From assembly GCF_000975095.1 (NCBI RefSeq), contig NZ_BBRD01000001.1, positions 639,467 through 703,466 of the forward strand: a DNA stretch of 64,000 bases. Reading direction: 5' to 3'. This document shows positions 1 to 11,509 of the stretch, piece after piece. Below the pieces are notes generated by a model, which saw only the letters and a program-made list of their open reading frames with translations, was not told the origin of the DNA and searched no databases. Both the position numbers and the translations under genes were made by a program. How positions within the stretch are numbered: position 1 is the stretch's first letter; every line of letters begins with the position of its first letter. The DNA comes from Demequina aestuarii. GTDB taxonomy: Bacteria > Actinomycetota > Actinomycetes > Actinomycetales > Demequinaceae.

Positions 1-2
1 TC

Positions 3-839
3 AAGGCCGATGTCGCGGTGCTGTACGACTGGGACTCGCTGTGGGCGCAGGACCTTGAGTGGCGCCCGTCGGACGACCTCCAGTTCCGGGAGCGCATGCG
101 GGCCTACTACGAGAGGCTGTGGCGTGACAACGTCACCATCGACTTCGCGCACCCTGAGCACGATCTCAGCGGCTACAAGCTCGTGGTGGCGCCCGCGTCC
201 TACCTGCTCACCGCATCCGCCGGGGAGAACCTCACACGCTATGTCGCGAACGGCGGCACGCTGCTAGTCTCGTGCTTCGCGGGCGTGGTCGACGAGCACG
301 ATGCGGTCCACGAGGGCGGCTTCGGGGCGCCGCTGCGCGACGTGCTCGGGGTGGCGGTGGAGGAGTACCTGCCGCTGCGCGCCGGGCGAGAGATGACTGT
401 GTCCTACGGGGAGCAGTCCCTGGCCGCCGACGTGTGGGCCGAGGACATGACGCTCGCGGGGGCAGACGTGCGTGCGACGTTCGTCGACGGACCCGGCGCG
501 GGCCTGCCTGCGATCACCCGGCACTCGCACGGCGACGGTCACGGCTGGTACGTCGGCACCCGACTGAGCGCGGACGCGCTCGCGACCGTGATGGCAGATG
601 TCTACGCGGACGCGGGCATCACCCCGCCTGGCACGCCGAACGATGTCGAGGTCGTCACGCGCCACGGCGACGCCTTCGACTACGTCATCGCGGTCAACCA
701 CGGCGAGACGCACGCTGATCTACCGATCCGTGGCACCGACCTCATCACCGGTGCCAGGGTCGACGGAAGACTTGAGCTGCAGGCCGGCGACGTCGCCGTC
801 GTGCGGACCTCGCACGCTCGAGAGGGGGGTGGTCGCTGA
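3..839 (+). CDS. ganA: GH42 beta-galactosidase, C-terminal part
   Basis: The gene runs in from before the window, so only about 278 C-terminal residues are seen. The opening (AVLYDWDSLWA) matches the end of the GH42 catalytic barrel. It is followed by the Rossmann-like trimerisation domain (SGYKLVVAPASYLLTASAGE, then a GGTLLVSCFAG segment) and a small C-terminal beta domain typical of GH42 enzymes. GH42 enzymes release galactose from beta-galactosides inside the cell. The genes that follow form a galactan uptake and cleavage cluster, so the likely substrates are galacto-oligosaccharides made by the GH53 enzyme at the other end of the operon, as in the Bacillus ganSPQAB locus. The catalytic glutamates lie upstream of the window and cannot be checked. 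Confidence 0.88.
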   Translation, partial: KADVAVLYDWDSLWAQDLEWRPSDDLQFRERMRAYYERLWRDNVTIDFAHPEHDLSGYKLVVAPASYLLTASAGENLTRYVANGGTLLVSCFAGVVDEHDAVHEGGFGAPLRDVLGVAVEEYLPLRAGREMTVSYGEQSLAADVWAEDMTLAGADVRATFVDGPGAGLPAITRHSHGDGHGWYVGTRLSADALATVMADVYADAGITPPGTPNDVEVVTRHGDAFDYVIAVNHGETHADLPIRGTDLITGARVDGRLELQAGDVAVVRTSHAREGGGR

Positions 840-1004
840 CGTCCGCTCCCACCCGGCGGCACCTGCGCCGCCGATCCACCTCAGAAACCTCCACACCATC
901 GACGCGGCAGCGCCACTGACGGCGATGTCGCACCACACCAGCGGTCGCACCGACGCGATCTCGCCCGAGAGGCGCGATGCGGCCCACTTTCGGAAGGAAA
1001 CATC

Positions 1005-2270
1005 ATGCGCAAGCAGATTGCATGGGGAGCCGCATTCGCGGCGACCGCTGCGCTCGTCGCCGGTTGCAGTTCAGGAGACGCCGAGCCCGCCGAGACGTCG
1101 GCTGGTCCCGACGCCGCAGAGTCCGAGGCGCCCGCCATCGACGGCACCGGCGCTGAGCTCGTCATCTGGACGGACGCCGAGCGCGAAGAGGCGCTGGCGA
1201 CTGCGGCCGAGCAGTTCGAGGCCGACACGGGCGCCACGGTGACGCTGGTCCAGAAGAACTTCGAGGACCTCCGCAACGACTTCATCGCGCAGGTTCCCAC
1301 GGGCGAAGGCCCCGACATCACCGTCGGTGCCCACGACTGGCTGGGCGCGCTCGTGACCGCAGGCGTCGTGGACACCGTGGACATCGGCGACAAGGCGGCC
1401 GAATTCCAGCAGGTCGCTCTCGACGCGATGACCTACGACGGCCAGCTCTACGGCCTGCCGTACTCGACCGAGGCGATCGCGCTCATCCAGAATGCCGACC
1501 TGGTGGGCGACACGGCGCCGACCACCTGGGACGAGTTGATCGAGATGTCCAACGAGGCGGGCTTCGAGGACCGTCCGTTCATCCTGTTCACCAACGGCAC
1601 CGCCGGTGACGGCTACAGCGCCTACCCGCTGCAGACCTCTTTCGGTGCGCCTGTGTTCGTTCAGGACGAGTCGGGCTCGTACACCACCGAGGTCGGCATG
1701 GGCGGCGAGGCTGGAGAGGCCTTCGCGCAGTTCCTGTACGACAACGGCTCGGCCGGCACCGGCGTGTTCTCCGACACGATCGACTACGACACCTCGAACC
1801 AGCTGTTCGCGAGCGGCGAGTCGCCGTTCATCCTGCAGGGTCCGTGGATGCCGTTCTTCGATGAGGGCGACATGAACCTCGTCGTCTCGCCGATGGTCTC
1901 TGCCGGTGGCGAGACCGCCGCGCCCTTCGTGGGAGTACAGGGCTTCTACCTCAGTGCACAGAGTGAGAACGCGCTGCTGGCGAACGAGTTCCTGACCAAC
2001 TACATGGCCACCGAGGACGCCCAGCGCACCCTCTATGAGGCCGACCCCCGCCTGCCCGCGCTGAGCGCGCTGGCAGAGGAGGTCTCCGCCGACCCGATCA
2101 CGGCCGGCTTCGTCGAGTCGGCGTCGGCTGGCGTCCCGATGCCGTCCATCCCCGAGATGGGCAACGTATGGGAGCTGTGGAACGCCGCAGAGATTCAGAT
2201 CATCACGGGTGCTGACCCCGTGTCGACCTGGAACGACATGGTTGCCGAACTCGAAGCGAGCATCGGCTAG
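1005..2270 (+). CDS. ganS: Extracellular solute-binding lipoprotein (maltose/galacto-oligosaccharide type)
   Basis: A 421-residue family 1 solute-binding protein. Basic residues, a hydrophobic stretch and the lipobox LVAGC (Cys21) mark a lipoprotein signal, followed by an acidic Ser/Ala/Glu-rich linker. The MalE fold begins at ELVIWTDAEREEALATAAE. The start is an ATG preceded by GGAAGGAAA. It should capture oligosaccharides at the membrane and hand them to the two permeases encoded just downstream. The GH42 gene before and the GH53 endo-galactanase after suggest beta-1,4-galacto-oligosaccharides, although the protein family alone would allow maltodextrins. A strong hairpin lies between this gene and the permeases, a common way to keep binding protein in excess. 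Confidence 0.85.
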   Translation: MRKQIAWGAAFAATAALVAGCSSGDAEPAETSAGPDAAESEAPAIDGTGAELVIWTDAEREEALATAAEQFEADTGATVTLVQKNFEDLRNDFIAQVPTGEGPDITVGAHDWLGALVTAGVVDTVDIGDKAAEFQQVALDAMTYDGQLYGLPYSTEAIALIQNADLVGDTAPTTWDELIEMSNEAGFEDRPFILFTNGTAGDGYSAYPLQTSFGAPVFVQDESGSYTTEVGMGGEAGEAFAQFLYDNGSAGTGVFSDTIDYDTSNQLFASGESPFILQGPWMPFFDEGDMNLVVSPMVSAGGETAAPFVGVQGFYLSAQSENALLANEFLTNYMATEDAQRTLYEADPRLPALSALAEEVSADPITAGFVESASAGVPMPSIPEMGNVWELWNAAEIQIITGADPVSTWNDMVAELEASIG

Positions 2271-2284
2271 CACCATTGCACGGC

Positions 2285-2320
2285 CCGGTCGCGAGGGCGG
2301 ATCTCCGCCCTCGCGACCGG
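2285..2320 (+). terminator. Intercistronic hairpin after the ganS-like gene
   Basis: A perfect 16-bp stem (2285-2300 pairing with 2305-2320) with loop ATCT lies 14 bp after the binding-protein stop codon. No long T run follows (TTCCCT), and the permease gene starts 37 bp later. It is therefore more likely an attenuator or mRNA 3'-end stabiliser than a full stop. The cellobiose operon has the same arrangement. Confidence 0.75.
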
Positions 2321-2357
2321 TTCCCTGGTTGACTGCAAGAACACGACAGGAGCACTC

Positions 2358-3962
2358 ATGACCGTCGAGACCGGCGCCCCGCGCCAGGAGCCCGACCTGC
2401 GGGAGTCGCACGCGCGCGGCTGGCGCGGCGTCGGGTGGGGCTTCGTGGCGAAGCTCCTCATGATGGCGCTGGTCAACGCGCTGGGGCTGAGCATCATCTT
2501 CGCCGCTCTCAACGTTGAGGCGTGGGGGATCCTCGCCGCCTCGACAACGCTGCTGATCGCCGCGGACGTCATCTACTTCATGAAGCGCACCCTGCCGCTC
2601 AAGTACATCTTCCCTGGACTGGTCTTTCTCCTGGTCTTCCAGGTGTTCGTGCTCGGATACACCGGCTACGTCGCCTTCACCAACTACGGCACCGGGCACG
2701 CCGGCTCGATGCAGCAGGCGGTCGATGCCGCGCTGATTCAGGACGAGCAGCGCGTCGAGGGGTCGCCCACCTACCCGCTGGCCGTCGTCGACAACGGCGA
2801 CGAGATCGGCTTCGCGATCAACGCCGACGGTGAGGTGAGCGTCGGCACCGAGACGCAGCCCCTCGAGCCCGTGGGCGGTGCGGTCGTGGACGACGCCGGC
2901 ACGCCGGTCGAGGTCGAGGGGTGGGAGATCGTTCCCCGCTCGGCGCTGTTCACCGACCAGGACCTGCAGAACCAGGTCGTCGCGCTGCGCGTCCCGGTGT
3001 CCGACGACGCCGAATCCGGGTCGATCCGCACCCGAGACGGGTCGTCTGGCGCGATCTACAGCTCCTCGCTCGACTGGGACCCCGACGCCCGTACCTTGAC
3101 CGACAGCGAGACCGGGACCGTCTACGAGGCCACCGACACCGGCAACTTCGTCGCCGCGGACGGCAGCTCGCTGCCCGCCGGCTGGGTCGTCACCGTGGGC
3201 TTCGACAACTTCGTCGACGCCGTGACCGACACGAACCTGTCCGGGCCGCTCGCCAAGGTCACCGTGTGGACGTTCGCGTTCGCGATCCTGACGGTGCTCA
3301 CGTCGTTTGGCCTGGGCCTGCTGTTTGCGATCATCTACAACGATCCCCGCATTCGCGCCCGGCGCACGCTGAGGACGCTGTTCATCCTCCCGTACGCGTT
3401 CCCCGCGTTCATGTCCGCACTCCTGTGGCGCGGAATGTTCAACCGCGAGTTCGGCATCATCAACGACTGGTTCTTCTTCGGGATGGACATCAACTGGCTC
3501 GGCGACCCGCTGCTGGCCAAGGTGGTGATCCTGTGGGTCAACCTGTGGCTGAGCTACCCGTACTGGTTCCTGGTCTGCACCGGAGCGCTCCAGGCGCTGC
3601 CGGGTGACATCACGGAGGCCGCCCGCATCGACGGCGCCGGCCGCTGGCGCCAGTTCAGGTCCATCACGCTGCCGCTCCTGATGGTCTCGACGGCGCCCCT
3701 CGCCATCGCCTCCTTCGCCTTCAACTTCAACAACTTCACGATCATCTACATGCTGACCGAGGGCGGCCCACCGTTCCCGGGCACGAGCGGGCTCGGATCC
3801 TCGGACATCCTCATCTCCGCGATCTACAGCATCTCCGGCGTTGACGGAGGCGTGGCCAACTACGGGCTCGCATCGGCATTGTCGATCGTGGTCTTCATCG
3901 TCGTGGGCGTCATCTCTGCGATCGCCTTCCGCCAGACCCGCAAGCTCGAGGAGATCCAGTGA
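2358..3962 (+). CDS. ganP: MalF-type sugar ABC permease with large extracellular insert
   Basis: A 534-residue inner-membrane permease, much longer than the roughly 300 residues of most MalF-like subunits. Three predicted membrane segments (about residues 30-50, 57-75 and 83-105) precede an external region of about 180 residues (about 108-290), comparable to the P2 loop of E. coli MalF. The core permease domain follows, with the EAA loop at about 419-440 (EAARIDGAGRWRQFRSITLP), which contacts the ATPase. The ATG is preceded by GACAGGAG. It overlaps the next permease gene by one base, so the two are translationally coupled and form the heterodimeric channel for the upstream binding protein. 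No ATPase gene is present in the cluster. Confidence 0.88.
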   Translation: MTVETGAPRQEPDLRESHARGWRGVGWGFVAKLLMMALVNALGLSIIFAALNVEAWGILAASTTLLIAADVIYFMKRTLPLKYIFPGLVFLLVFQVFVLGYTGYVAFTNYGTGHAGSMQQAVDAALIQDEQRVEGSPTYPLAVVDNGDEIGFAINADGEVSVGTETQPLEPVGGAVVDDAGTPVEVEGWEIVPRSALFTDQDLQNQVVALRVPVSDDAESGSIRTRDGSSGAIYSSSLDWDPDARTLTDSETGTVYEATDTGNFVAADGSSLPAGWVVTVGFDNFVDAVTDTNLSGPLAKVTVWTFAFAILTVLTSFGLGLLFAIIYNDPRIRARRTLRTLFILPYAFPAFMSALLWRGMFNREFGIINDWFFFGMDINWLGDPLLAKVVILWVNLWLSYPYWFLVCTGALQALPGDITEAARIDGAGRWRQFRSITLPLLMVSTAPLAIASFAFNFNNFTIIYMLTEGGPPFPGTSGLGSSDILISAIYSISGVDGGVANYGLASALSIVVFIVVGVISAIAFRQTRKLEEIQ

Positions 3963-4849
3963 TGTCTGCTCACAACGCCGTCGCCCCGCGTCACACCCCG
4001 ACCCGCCGATCCCGGTGGTGGGGAGAGCTCGGCTGGAAGTACCCGGTCGCGGCCGTCATCATCTTCTACTCGATCTTCCCGCTGGTCTACGTGCTCTCGG
4101 CGGCGCTGTCCGATTCGGGCACGCTGTCGAGCGGCGGTGCGCTGTTCAGCGACGTCTCGTTCTCGAACTTCGCCGCGCTCGGCGACACGTCCTATTGGTC
4201 GTGGGTCGCCAACACCCTGATCGTGGGCGGCGCGTCCTCGTTCGGAGCCGTGATCATGGGCGCGGCGGCCGCGTACGCCTTCTCACGCTTCCGCTTCAAG
4301 GGACGACGCCCCGGGCTGACGTCGCTGCTGATCATCCAGATGTTCCCGCAGACGGTCGCCTTCATCGCGGTGTTCCTGCTGCTGACTGCGCTCGGCAACG
4401 TCGCGCCGGCGCTCGGCATCAACTCGAAGATCGCGCTGATCTGCGTGTACCTGGGCGGTGCGCTGGGCGCCAACACGTTCCTCATGTACGGCTTCTTCAA
4501 CTCGATCCCCGTCGAGATCGACGAGGCGGCCAAGATCGACGGCGCGACCCATTCGCAGATCTACTGGCAGCTCATCATGCCCCTGGTCACCCCGATCCTC
4601 GCCGTGGTGGGGCTGCTCGCCTTCATCTCGGCGTTCGGCGACTTCATCCTGGCGAGGATCGTGCTCGTGTCCGAGGATCAATGGACGCTGGCCGTCGGCA
4701 TGTACCAGTGGGTGTCGAACCAGCTGACCAGCAACTGGGGCCTGTTCGCCGCTGGTGCGGTGATCGCCGCGATCCCCGTGCTGGTGCTGTTCCTGTCGCT
4801 CCAGCGCTTCATCGTGGGCGGACTGTCGTCCGGCTCGGTCAAGGGCTAG
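3962..4849 (+). CDS. ganQ: MalG-type sugar ABC permease
   Basis: About 295 residues with six predicted membrane helices and the EAA motif (EIDEAAKIDGATHSQIYWQL), the usual form of the MalG family. The start ATG overlaps the stop of the preceding permease in the sequence TGATG; a GTG three bases earlier is possible but less likely. With the MalF-type partner it should form the pore of the galacto-oligosaccharide importer. Because no ATPase is encoded nearby, the complex probably borrows a multitask ATPase of the MsiK/MsmX type, which is established for many Gram-positive oligosaccharide importers. The C-terminus ends soon after the last helix. Confidence 0.88.
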   Translation: MSAHNAVAPRHTPTRRSRWWGELGWKYPVAAVIIFYSIFPLVYVLSAALSDSGTLSSGGALFSDVSFSNFAALGDTSYWSWVANTLIVGGASSFGAVIMGAAAAYAFSRFRFKGRRPGLTSLLIIQMFPQTVAFIAVFLLLTALGNVAPALGINSKIALICVYLGGALGANTFLMYGFFNSIPVEIDEAAKIDGATHSQIYWQLIMPLVTPILAVVGLLAFISAFGDFILARIVLVSEDQWTLAVGMYQWVSNQLTSNWGLFAAGAVIAAIPVLVLFLSLQRFIVGGLSSGSVKG

Positions 4850-4859
4850 GAGCCCCTCA

Positions 4860-4878
4860 CGCCCTCCGTCGGAGGGCG
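4860..4878 (+). terminator. Small hairpin before the GH53 gene
   Basis: An 8-bp stem (4860-4867 with 4871-4878) and 3-nt loop lie between the second permease and the endo-galactanase gene. No T tract follows. It may moderate read-through or protect the upstream mRNA. Confidence 0.45.
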
Positions 4879-4916
4879 GCATCTCGGAGATCAATGACGA
4901 TCGAAAGGACAATCAC

Positions 4917-7900
4917 ATGACACTGCGACGCAGACTGGGAGCGGTCACGGCCGCGGCGGCCGCCTCTGCACTCGTCGTCACCGGACTGGTGACCACAGCA
5001 TCGGCAGCCGAGGACGGGCCCGTCGATGCGGGGATCACCGTCCCCAAGGTCGAGGGCATGGGTGAGGGGTGGATCAACGGCGTCGACGTCTCGTCGGTGC
5101 TCTCCCTCGAGGAGTCGGGCGTGGTCTTCCGCGACGATTCAGGCGCCGAGGCGGACCTGTTCGAGGTGCTCGCCGACCATGGCGTGAACTGGGTGCGCGT
5201 ACGTGTGTGGAACGACCCGTGGACGGCCGATGGCAACGGCTACGGCGGCGGCAACACGGACGCCGACCGCGCGACGGAGATCGCCGAGCGCGCGACGGCG
5301 GCGGGCATGCGCGTGCTCGTGAACTTCCACTACTCCGACTTCTGGGCGCACCCCGGACAGCAGCAGCTGCCCAAGGCCTGGAAGGATCTCGACACGGTCG
5401 CCGAGCGGGCCGTAGCCGTGCGTGCCTACACCGCCGCCACTCTTCAGCAGATGGACGACGCAGGCGTGGACATCGGCATGGTGCAGATCGGCAACGAGAC
5501 GACGCCGAACGCCAGCGAGCAGATCGTCGAGGTGGGCGGTTGGGACGACTTCGCCACCGTGGTGAGCGCCGGATCCGCCGCGGTCCGCGAGGTGGTGCCG
5601 GACGCTCAGGTCGCGGTGCACTTCACCAACCCCGAGCGGGGCAACCACCCGTCGTTCGCTGCGGCGCTCGACGAGCGAGGCGTGGACTATGACGTCTTCC
5701 TCAGTTCGTACTACCCCTTCTGGCACGGATCGCTCGAGGACCTCACGGGCAGCCTGAACACCATCGCCCAGACGTACGACAAGGATGTCGCCGTTGCCGA
5801 GGTGTCGTGGGCCTACACGCTCGAGGACGGGGACGGCCACCAGAACACGGTCCGCACCCCGTACGACCAGTACTCGATCTCGGTCCAGGGCCAGGCCCTC
5901 GCCATCCGGGACGTGATGCAGGCCGTCGCGAACGTGGAGAACGGTCGTGGCATCGGCACCTTCTATTGGGAGCCCGCCTGGCTTCCGGTGGGGACGCCGG
6001 ACCAGCTCGAGTCCAACCAGGTGCTGTGGGAGCAGTACGGCTCCGGCTGGGCATCGAGCTACGCGGGCGAGTACGACCCGGCCGATGCGGGCGTCTACTA
6101 CGGCGGCAGCTCGTGGGACAACCAGGCGTTGTTCGACTTCGACGGGCGCCCGCTCGAGTCGCTGAAGGTCTACGACTACGCCGTGACGGGATCCGTCGCG
6201 CCGCGTGAGGTCGACTCCGTGTCGTCCCCGTCGATCACGGTCTTCGACGACGAGGCGGTCGCGCTTCCCAGCTCCGTGACCGTGCGCTACACGGACGGCA
6301 CGTCCGAGGCAGCCCCGGTCACGTGGTCGGCCGACGCCACGTGGATCGCCGGCCCCGGCCTCTACACGGTGGTCGGCGCCACGAGCGACGGCACTGAGGT
6401 GACTGCCACCGTCGAGGTGCTCTCGTCGGAGACGACGGGGGAGAACCTCGTCGTCAACGGCGGCTTCGAGGACGCTGACGTGTCGATGTGGGAAGGCACC
6501 GGTTCGGGCTTCACCATTGGTCGGGCGGAGGACCCCTACACCGGCACGCAGTCGACGCACTGGTACAGCGGGAGTGCGAACTCTTTCGAGATCGCCCAGA
6601 CTCTCACCGACGTGCCCGCGGGCACGTACCGTCTCTCGGCGTTCCTGCAGGGTGGCGGGGCCGGCCCCGACGATGCGGTGACGCTGTACGCGCAGCACGG
6701 CATCAGCACGGTGTCCGCCGCGGCGACTCTCGAGGGCTACGAGGTCTGGCAGAACCCCACGACGTCTCTGCTCTCCGTCTCCGACGGCGGCACCGTGGAC
6801 GTCTGGATCGAGTGGGACCTCAGCGCTGGCGCGTGGGGCACGCTCGACGACGTGTCCTTCGTCCTGGGCGCGGAGCTGCCCGACGCTGACACGGGTGCGC
6901 TCGAGGCACTGGTCGACCAGGCCGAGGCCGTCGATCGCGACACATACTCCGCCGTCTCGTTGCTGAGCCTCGACCGGGGACTGCGCCGTGCGTCATTTGT
7001 CCTGGGCTCGCCGGCTCCGTCCCAGCTGGCGGTGGACGGCGCTGTCTCCCAACTGCAGGCCGCGATCGACGGGCTTGAGGAAGGGGACGGCACCATTCCT
7101 GATCCCACGGTCGCGCCGGTGGAGGTCGTAGTCGTGGACGGTGACGCGATCACGCTTCCGGACACGGTCACGGTGGTCGCCTACGACGATTCCACGTCCA
7201 CGGAGTCCGTGGTGTGGGACGACGTTCTGGACGCGATTCCCGGACCGGGCGTCTACGCCGTGGCCGGCGTGACCGAGAACGGTTGGGACGCGACGGCTCA
7301 GATCACGGTGACCACACGCAACTGGATCGCCAACGCGGGCTTCGAGAGCGGCGTGGACGACGTCTCGCCGTGGAGCCTGGTGGCTGACCCGTGGCCATCG
7401 GACGACGGCAGCTACTGGGTGACAGCGGCGGCCGGATCGGAAGGCGACGAGGGAGCGTTCGCACTGAACTACTACGTCCAGGCGGAGCCGTACGAGTTCA
7501 CGGGCTCGCAGGTGATCGACCTGCCCGCGGGAACGTACCGCCTCGAGGCGACGGCGATGGGGGGCAGCGACGCCGGCGGTCCGGCCTCCGTCACGCTCGT
7601 CGCCTCTGTCGACGGCGAGGAGCACGCCGCACCATTCACACTGTCCGGCTGGCCCACGTGGGACCGCCAGGCGATCGAGTTCGCGGTGAGCGAGGATGCC
7701 GTGACCACGGTCGGGGTGCGCGGCAGCGCCGATGACGGGGACTGGGGTTTCATCGACGACTTCTCGTTGGTGGCCGTGGGAGTTGACGCCGCCGATGCCT
7801 CAGCGCTCGAGGATGCCATCGCTCAGGCGGAGGCGCTCGACCCCGATCTCTACACCCCGGAGTCGGTCGCGGCGCTCGCGCTCGCAACCGAGCGCGGCCG

Positions 7901-8327
7901 CATCGTGCTGGCGGCCACGAGTGCGACCAAGGCAGTCGTCGACGCGGCGGCGGCGCAGGTGCGTGCTGCCGTCGACGGCCTTGTCCCCGTGCGCGGTCCG
8001 ATGTGCGAGATCGACTACGCCGTCCATGGCCAGTGGCCGGGGGGCTTCATCTCCCAGGTGTGGATCACGAACGTGTCCGACGAGTCGATCGACGGCTGGG
8101 ACCTGTCCTGGACCTTCGCCGGCGATGAGCGGGTGGCGAACCTGTGGGGCGGCGACGTCGATCAGGATGGCGCCGGTGTCGCGGTGTCGAGCCTGCCGTG
8201 GAACTCCACGATCGATCCGGGCGAGCGCATCACGTTCGGCTTCGTCGGCGCGAGCTCGGGCGGCGCGCTGCCGCTTGACGCGTTCACCATGAACGGGTCC
8301 GCCTGTGAGGTCGCGCCCGAGCAGTGA
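4917..8327 (+). CDS. ganB: Secreted modular arabinogalactan endo-beta-1,4-galactanase (GH53)
   Basis: A 1136-residue exported enzyme. Domains in order: signal peptide 1-30 (cleaved after TASA); GH53 catalytic barrel about 50-420, with acid/base Glu194 (IGNETT) and nucleophile Glu295 (VAEVSW); bacterial Ig-like (Big_4 type) about 436-502; CBM61-like beta-galactan binding module about 509-651; FIVAR helical repeat about 658-722; second Ig-like about 733-800; second CBM61-like about 802-955; second FIVAR about 962-1025; and C-terminal CBM2 about 1030-1132. GH53 enzymes cut beta-1,4-galactan in pectin side chains. The CBM2 would anchor the enzyme on cellulose, so it could work within plant cell walls. 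Start: ATG after GAAAGGA. It is the last gene of the operon. The CBM assignments rest on motif resemblance. Confidence 0.93.
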   Translation: MTLRRRLGAVTAAAAASALVVTGLVTTASAAEDGPVDAGITVPKVEGMGEGWINGVDVSSVLSLEESGVVFRDDSGAEADLFEVLADHGVNWVRVRVWNDPWTADGNGYGGGNTDADRATEIAERATAAGMRVLVNFHYSDFWAHPGQQQLPKAWKDLDTVAERAVAVRAYTAATLQQMDDAGVDIGMVQIGNETTPNASEQIVEVGGWDDFATVVSAGSAAVREVVPDAQVAVHFTNPERGNHPSFAAALDERGVDYDVFLSSYYPFWHGSLEDLTGSLNTIAQTYDKDVAVAEVSWAYTLEDGDGHQNTVRTPYDQYSISVQGQALAIRDVMQAVANVENGRGIGTFYWEPAWLPVGTPDQLESNQVLWEQYGSGWASSYAGEYDPADAGVYYGGSSWDNQALFDFDGRPLESLKVYDYAVTGSVAPREVDSVSSPSITVFDDEAVALPSSVTVRYTDGTSEAAPVTWSADATWIAGPGLYTVVGATSDGTEVTATVEVLSSETTGENLVVNGGFEDADVSMWEGTGSGFTIGRAEDPYTGTQSTHWYSGSANSFEIAQTLTDVPAGTYRLSAFLQGGGAGPDDAVTLYAQHGISTVSAAATLEGYEVWQNPTTSLLSVSDGGTVDVWIEWDLSAGAWGTLDDVSFVLGAELPDADTGALEALVDQAEAVDRDTYSAVSLLSLDRGLRRASFVLGSPAPSQLAVDGAVSQLQAAIDGLEEGDGTIPDPTVAPVEVVVVDGDAITLPDTVTVVAYDDSTSTESVVWDDVLDAIPGPGVYAVAGVTENGWDATAQITVTTRNWIANAGFESGVDDVSPWSLVADPWPSDDGSYWVTAAAGSEGDEGAFALNYYVQAEPYEFTGSQVIDLPAGTYRLEATAMGGSDAGGPASVTLVASVDGEEHAAPFTLSGWPTWDRQAIEFAVSEDAVTTVGVRGSADDGDWGFIDDFSLVAVGVDAADASALEDAIAQAEALDPDLYTPESVAALALATERGRIVLAATSATKAVVDAAAAQVRAAVDGLVPVRGPMCEIDYAVHGQWPGGFISQVWITNVSDESIDGWDLSWTFAGDERVANLWGGDVDQDGAGVAVSSLPWNSTIDPGERITFGFVGASSGGALPLDAFTMNGSACEVAPEQ

Positions 8328-8335
8328 TGGCCGAC

Positions 8336-8378
8336 CGGGTGTGGTGCGGCACACAGCGCGTGTGCCGCACCACACCCG
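8336..8378. terminator. Bidirectional terminator between the GH53 gene and glgX
   Basis: A perfect 18-bp stem (8336-8353 with 8361-8378) with a 7-nt loop lies between two convergent genes, 8 bp after the GH53 stop and 15 bp from the glgX stop. It can fold from either strand. Confidence 0.8.
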
Positions 8379-8393
8379 TCTCGAGGGTGCCGG

Positions 8394-10532
<2,139 letters not shown>

Positions 10533-10720
10533 GGTCCTATTGTGCCTGCCGAGTGTGTCCGTGCGGTGACGGGGACGCCTCGCGTCTCGCGCCGCCGTCG
10601 CGGCGCGCACCGGACTGCCACCATGCTCGTGCCGGATTCCGCCTCCTCGACGCTCACACGCGCCCGCGCGGAGACCAGCGCGCCGACGGCGCACGGCTCT
10701 CCCCCCGCTAGGCTTGGCCC

Positions 10721-11509
10721 ATGCGCATCCTGGTCACTGTCAAGCACGTCCCGGACCTCCAGTCGAACCGATCGTTCACCGACGGCACGGTCACCCGGAC
10801 CGCCGACGATGGATCCATGAACGAGCTCGACGAGCACGCGGTCGAAGCAGCCCTGCAGCTCGTGGAGGCGGCAGGGGAGGGCGAGGTCTACGCGCTCACC
10901 GTCGGCGGGCCCGATGCGATCGCGGCCGTGCGGAAGGCTCTTCAGCTGGGCGCCCACCACGCGATCCACGTGAGCGACGTTGGGATAGCCGGCTCCGACG
11001 TGTTCGGCACCGCGATGATCATCGCCGCAGCGGTGCGGAAGCTGCACGCCGAGGCACCGCTCGACATGGTCGTCACCGGGATGGCCGCCCTCGACGGACT
11101 CACCTCGATGCTGCCCACCGCGCTCGCGGCCGAGCTGGACTGGTCCCAGCTCACCCTCGCATCGGCCGTCAGCGTCGCCGATGGGGAGGCGACGATCGAG
11201 CGTCACCTTCCCGACGCGCACGAGACGGTCGCGGCGTCACTGCCGGCGGTCGTCTCTGTCACCGACGAGGCGAACAAGCCCCGCTACCCCAACTTCAAAC
11301 TGATCATGGCGGCCCGCAAGGCCGAGGTGCCGGTGTGGACCCTCGCTGATCTCGGGATCGATCCCGCACTCGTCGGCGGCGATGCAGCCCGTGCCACCGT
11401 GGTGGAGGCCTCCGAGCGGCCTCCGCGCGAGAACCGCCGTCACGTCACCGACAAGGGTGAGGGTGGCCGCGAACTGGCCGAGTTCCTCATCGAGAAGGGC
11501 CTCGCATGA
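10721..11509 (+). CDS. etfB: Electron transfer flavoprotein, beta subunit
   Basis: A 262-residue protein starting MRILVTVKHVPDLQ and containing the AMP/adenine-binding Rossmann-like fold of the ETF beta family (VGGPDAIAAVRKALQLGAHH and VTGMAALDGLTSMLP). With EtfA it carries electrons from acyl-CoA or other dehydrogenases to the quinone pool through ETF-quinone oxidoreductase. A TAGGCT -10-like hexamer lies 6 bp before the ATG and there is no Shine-Dalgarno sequence, indicating a leaderless transcript. Its last 4 bases overlap etfA (ATGA), so the two subunits are coupled. No acyl-CoA dehydrogenase gene is next to it. Confidence 0.95.
   Translation: MRILVTVKHVPDLQSNRSFTDGTVTRTADDGSMNELDEHAVEAALQLVEAAGEGEVYALTVGGPDAIAAVRKALQLGAHHAIHVSDVGIAGSDVFGTAMIIAAAVRKLHAEAPLDMVVTGMAALDGLTSMLPTALAAELDWSQLTLASAVSVADGEATIERHLPDAHETVAASLPAVVSVTDEANKPRYPNFKLIMAARKAEVPVWTLADLGIDPALVGGDAARATVVEASERPPRENRRHVTDKGEGGRELAEFLIEKGLA

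Noticed and set aside
2285-2320. Hairpin after the first binding-protein gene as a full terminator
   Set aside because: No T tract follows, and the permease genes lack a visible promoter of their own, so read-through is needed.
1071-2699. Minus-strand open frame of 542 codons opposite the binding-protein gene
   Set aside because: It spans a real gene, a hairpin and the start of the next gene, and has no recognisable domain.
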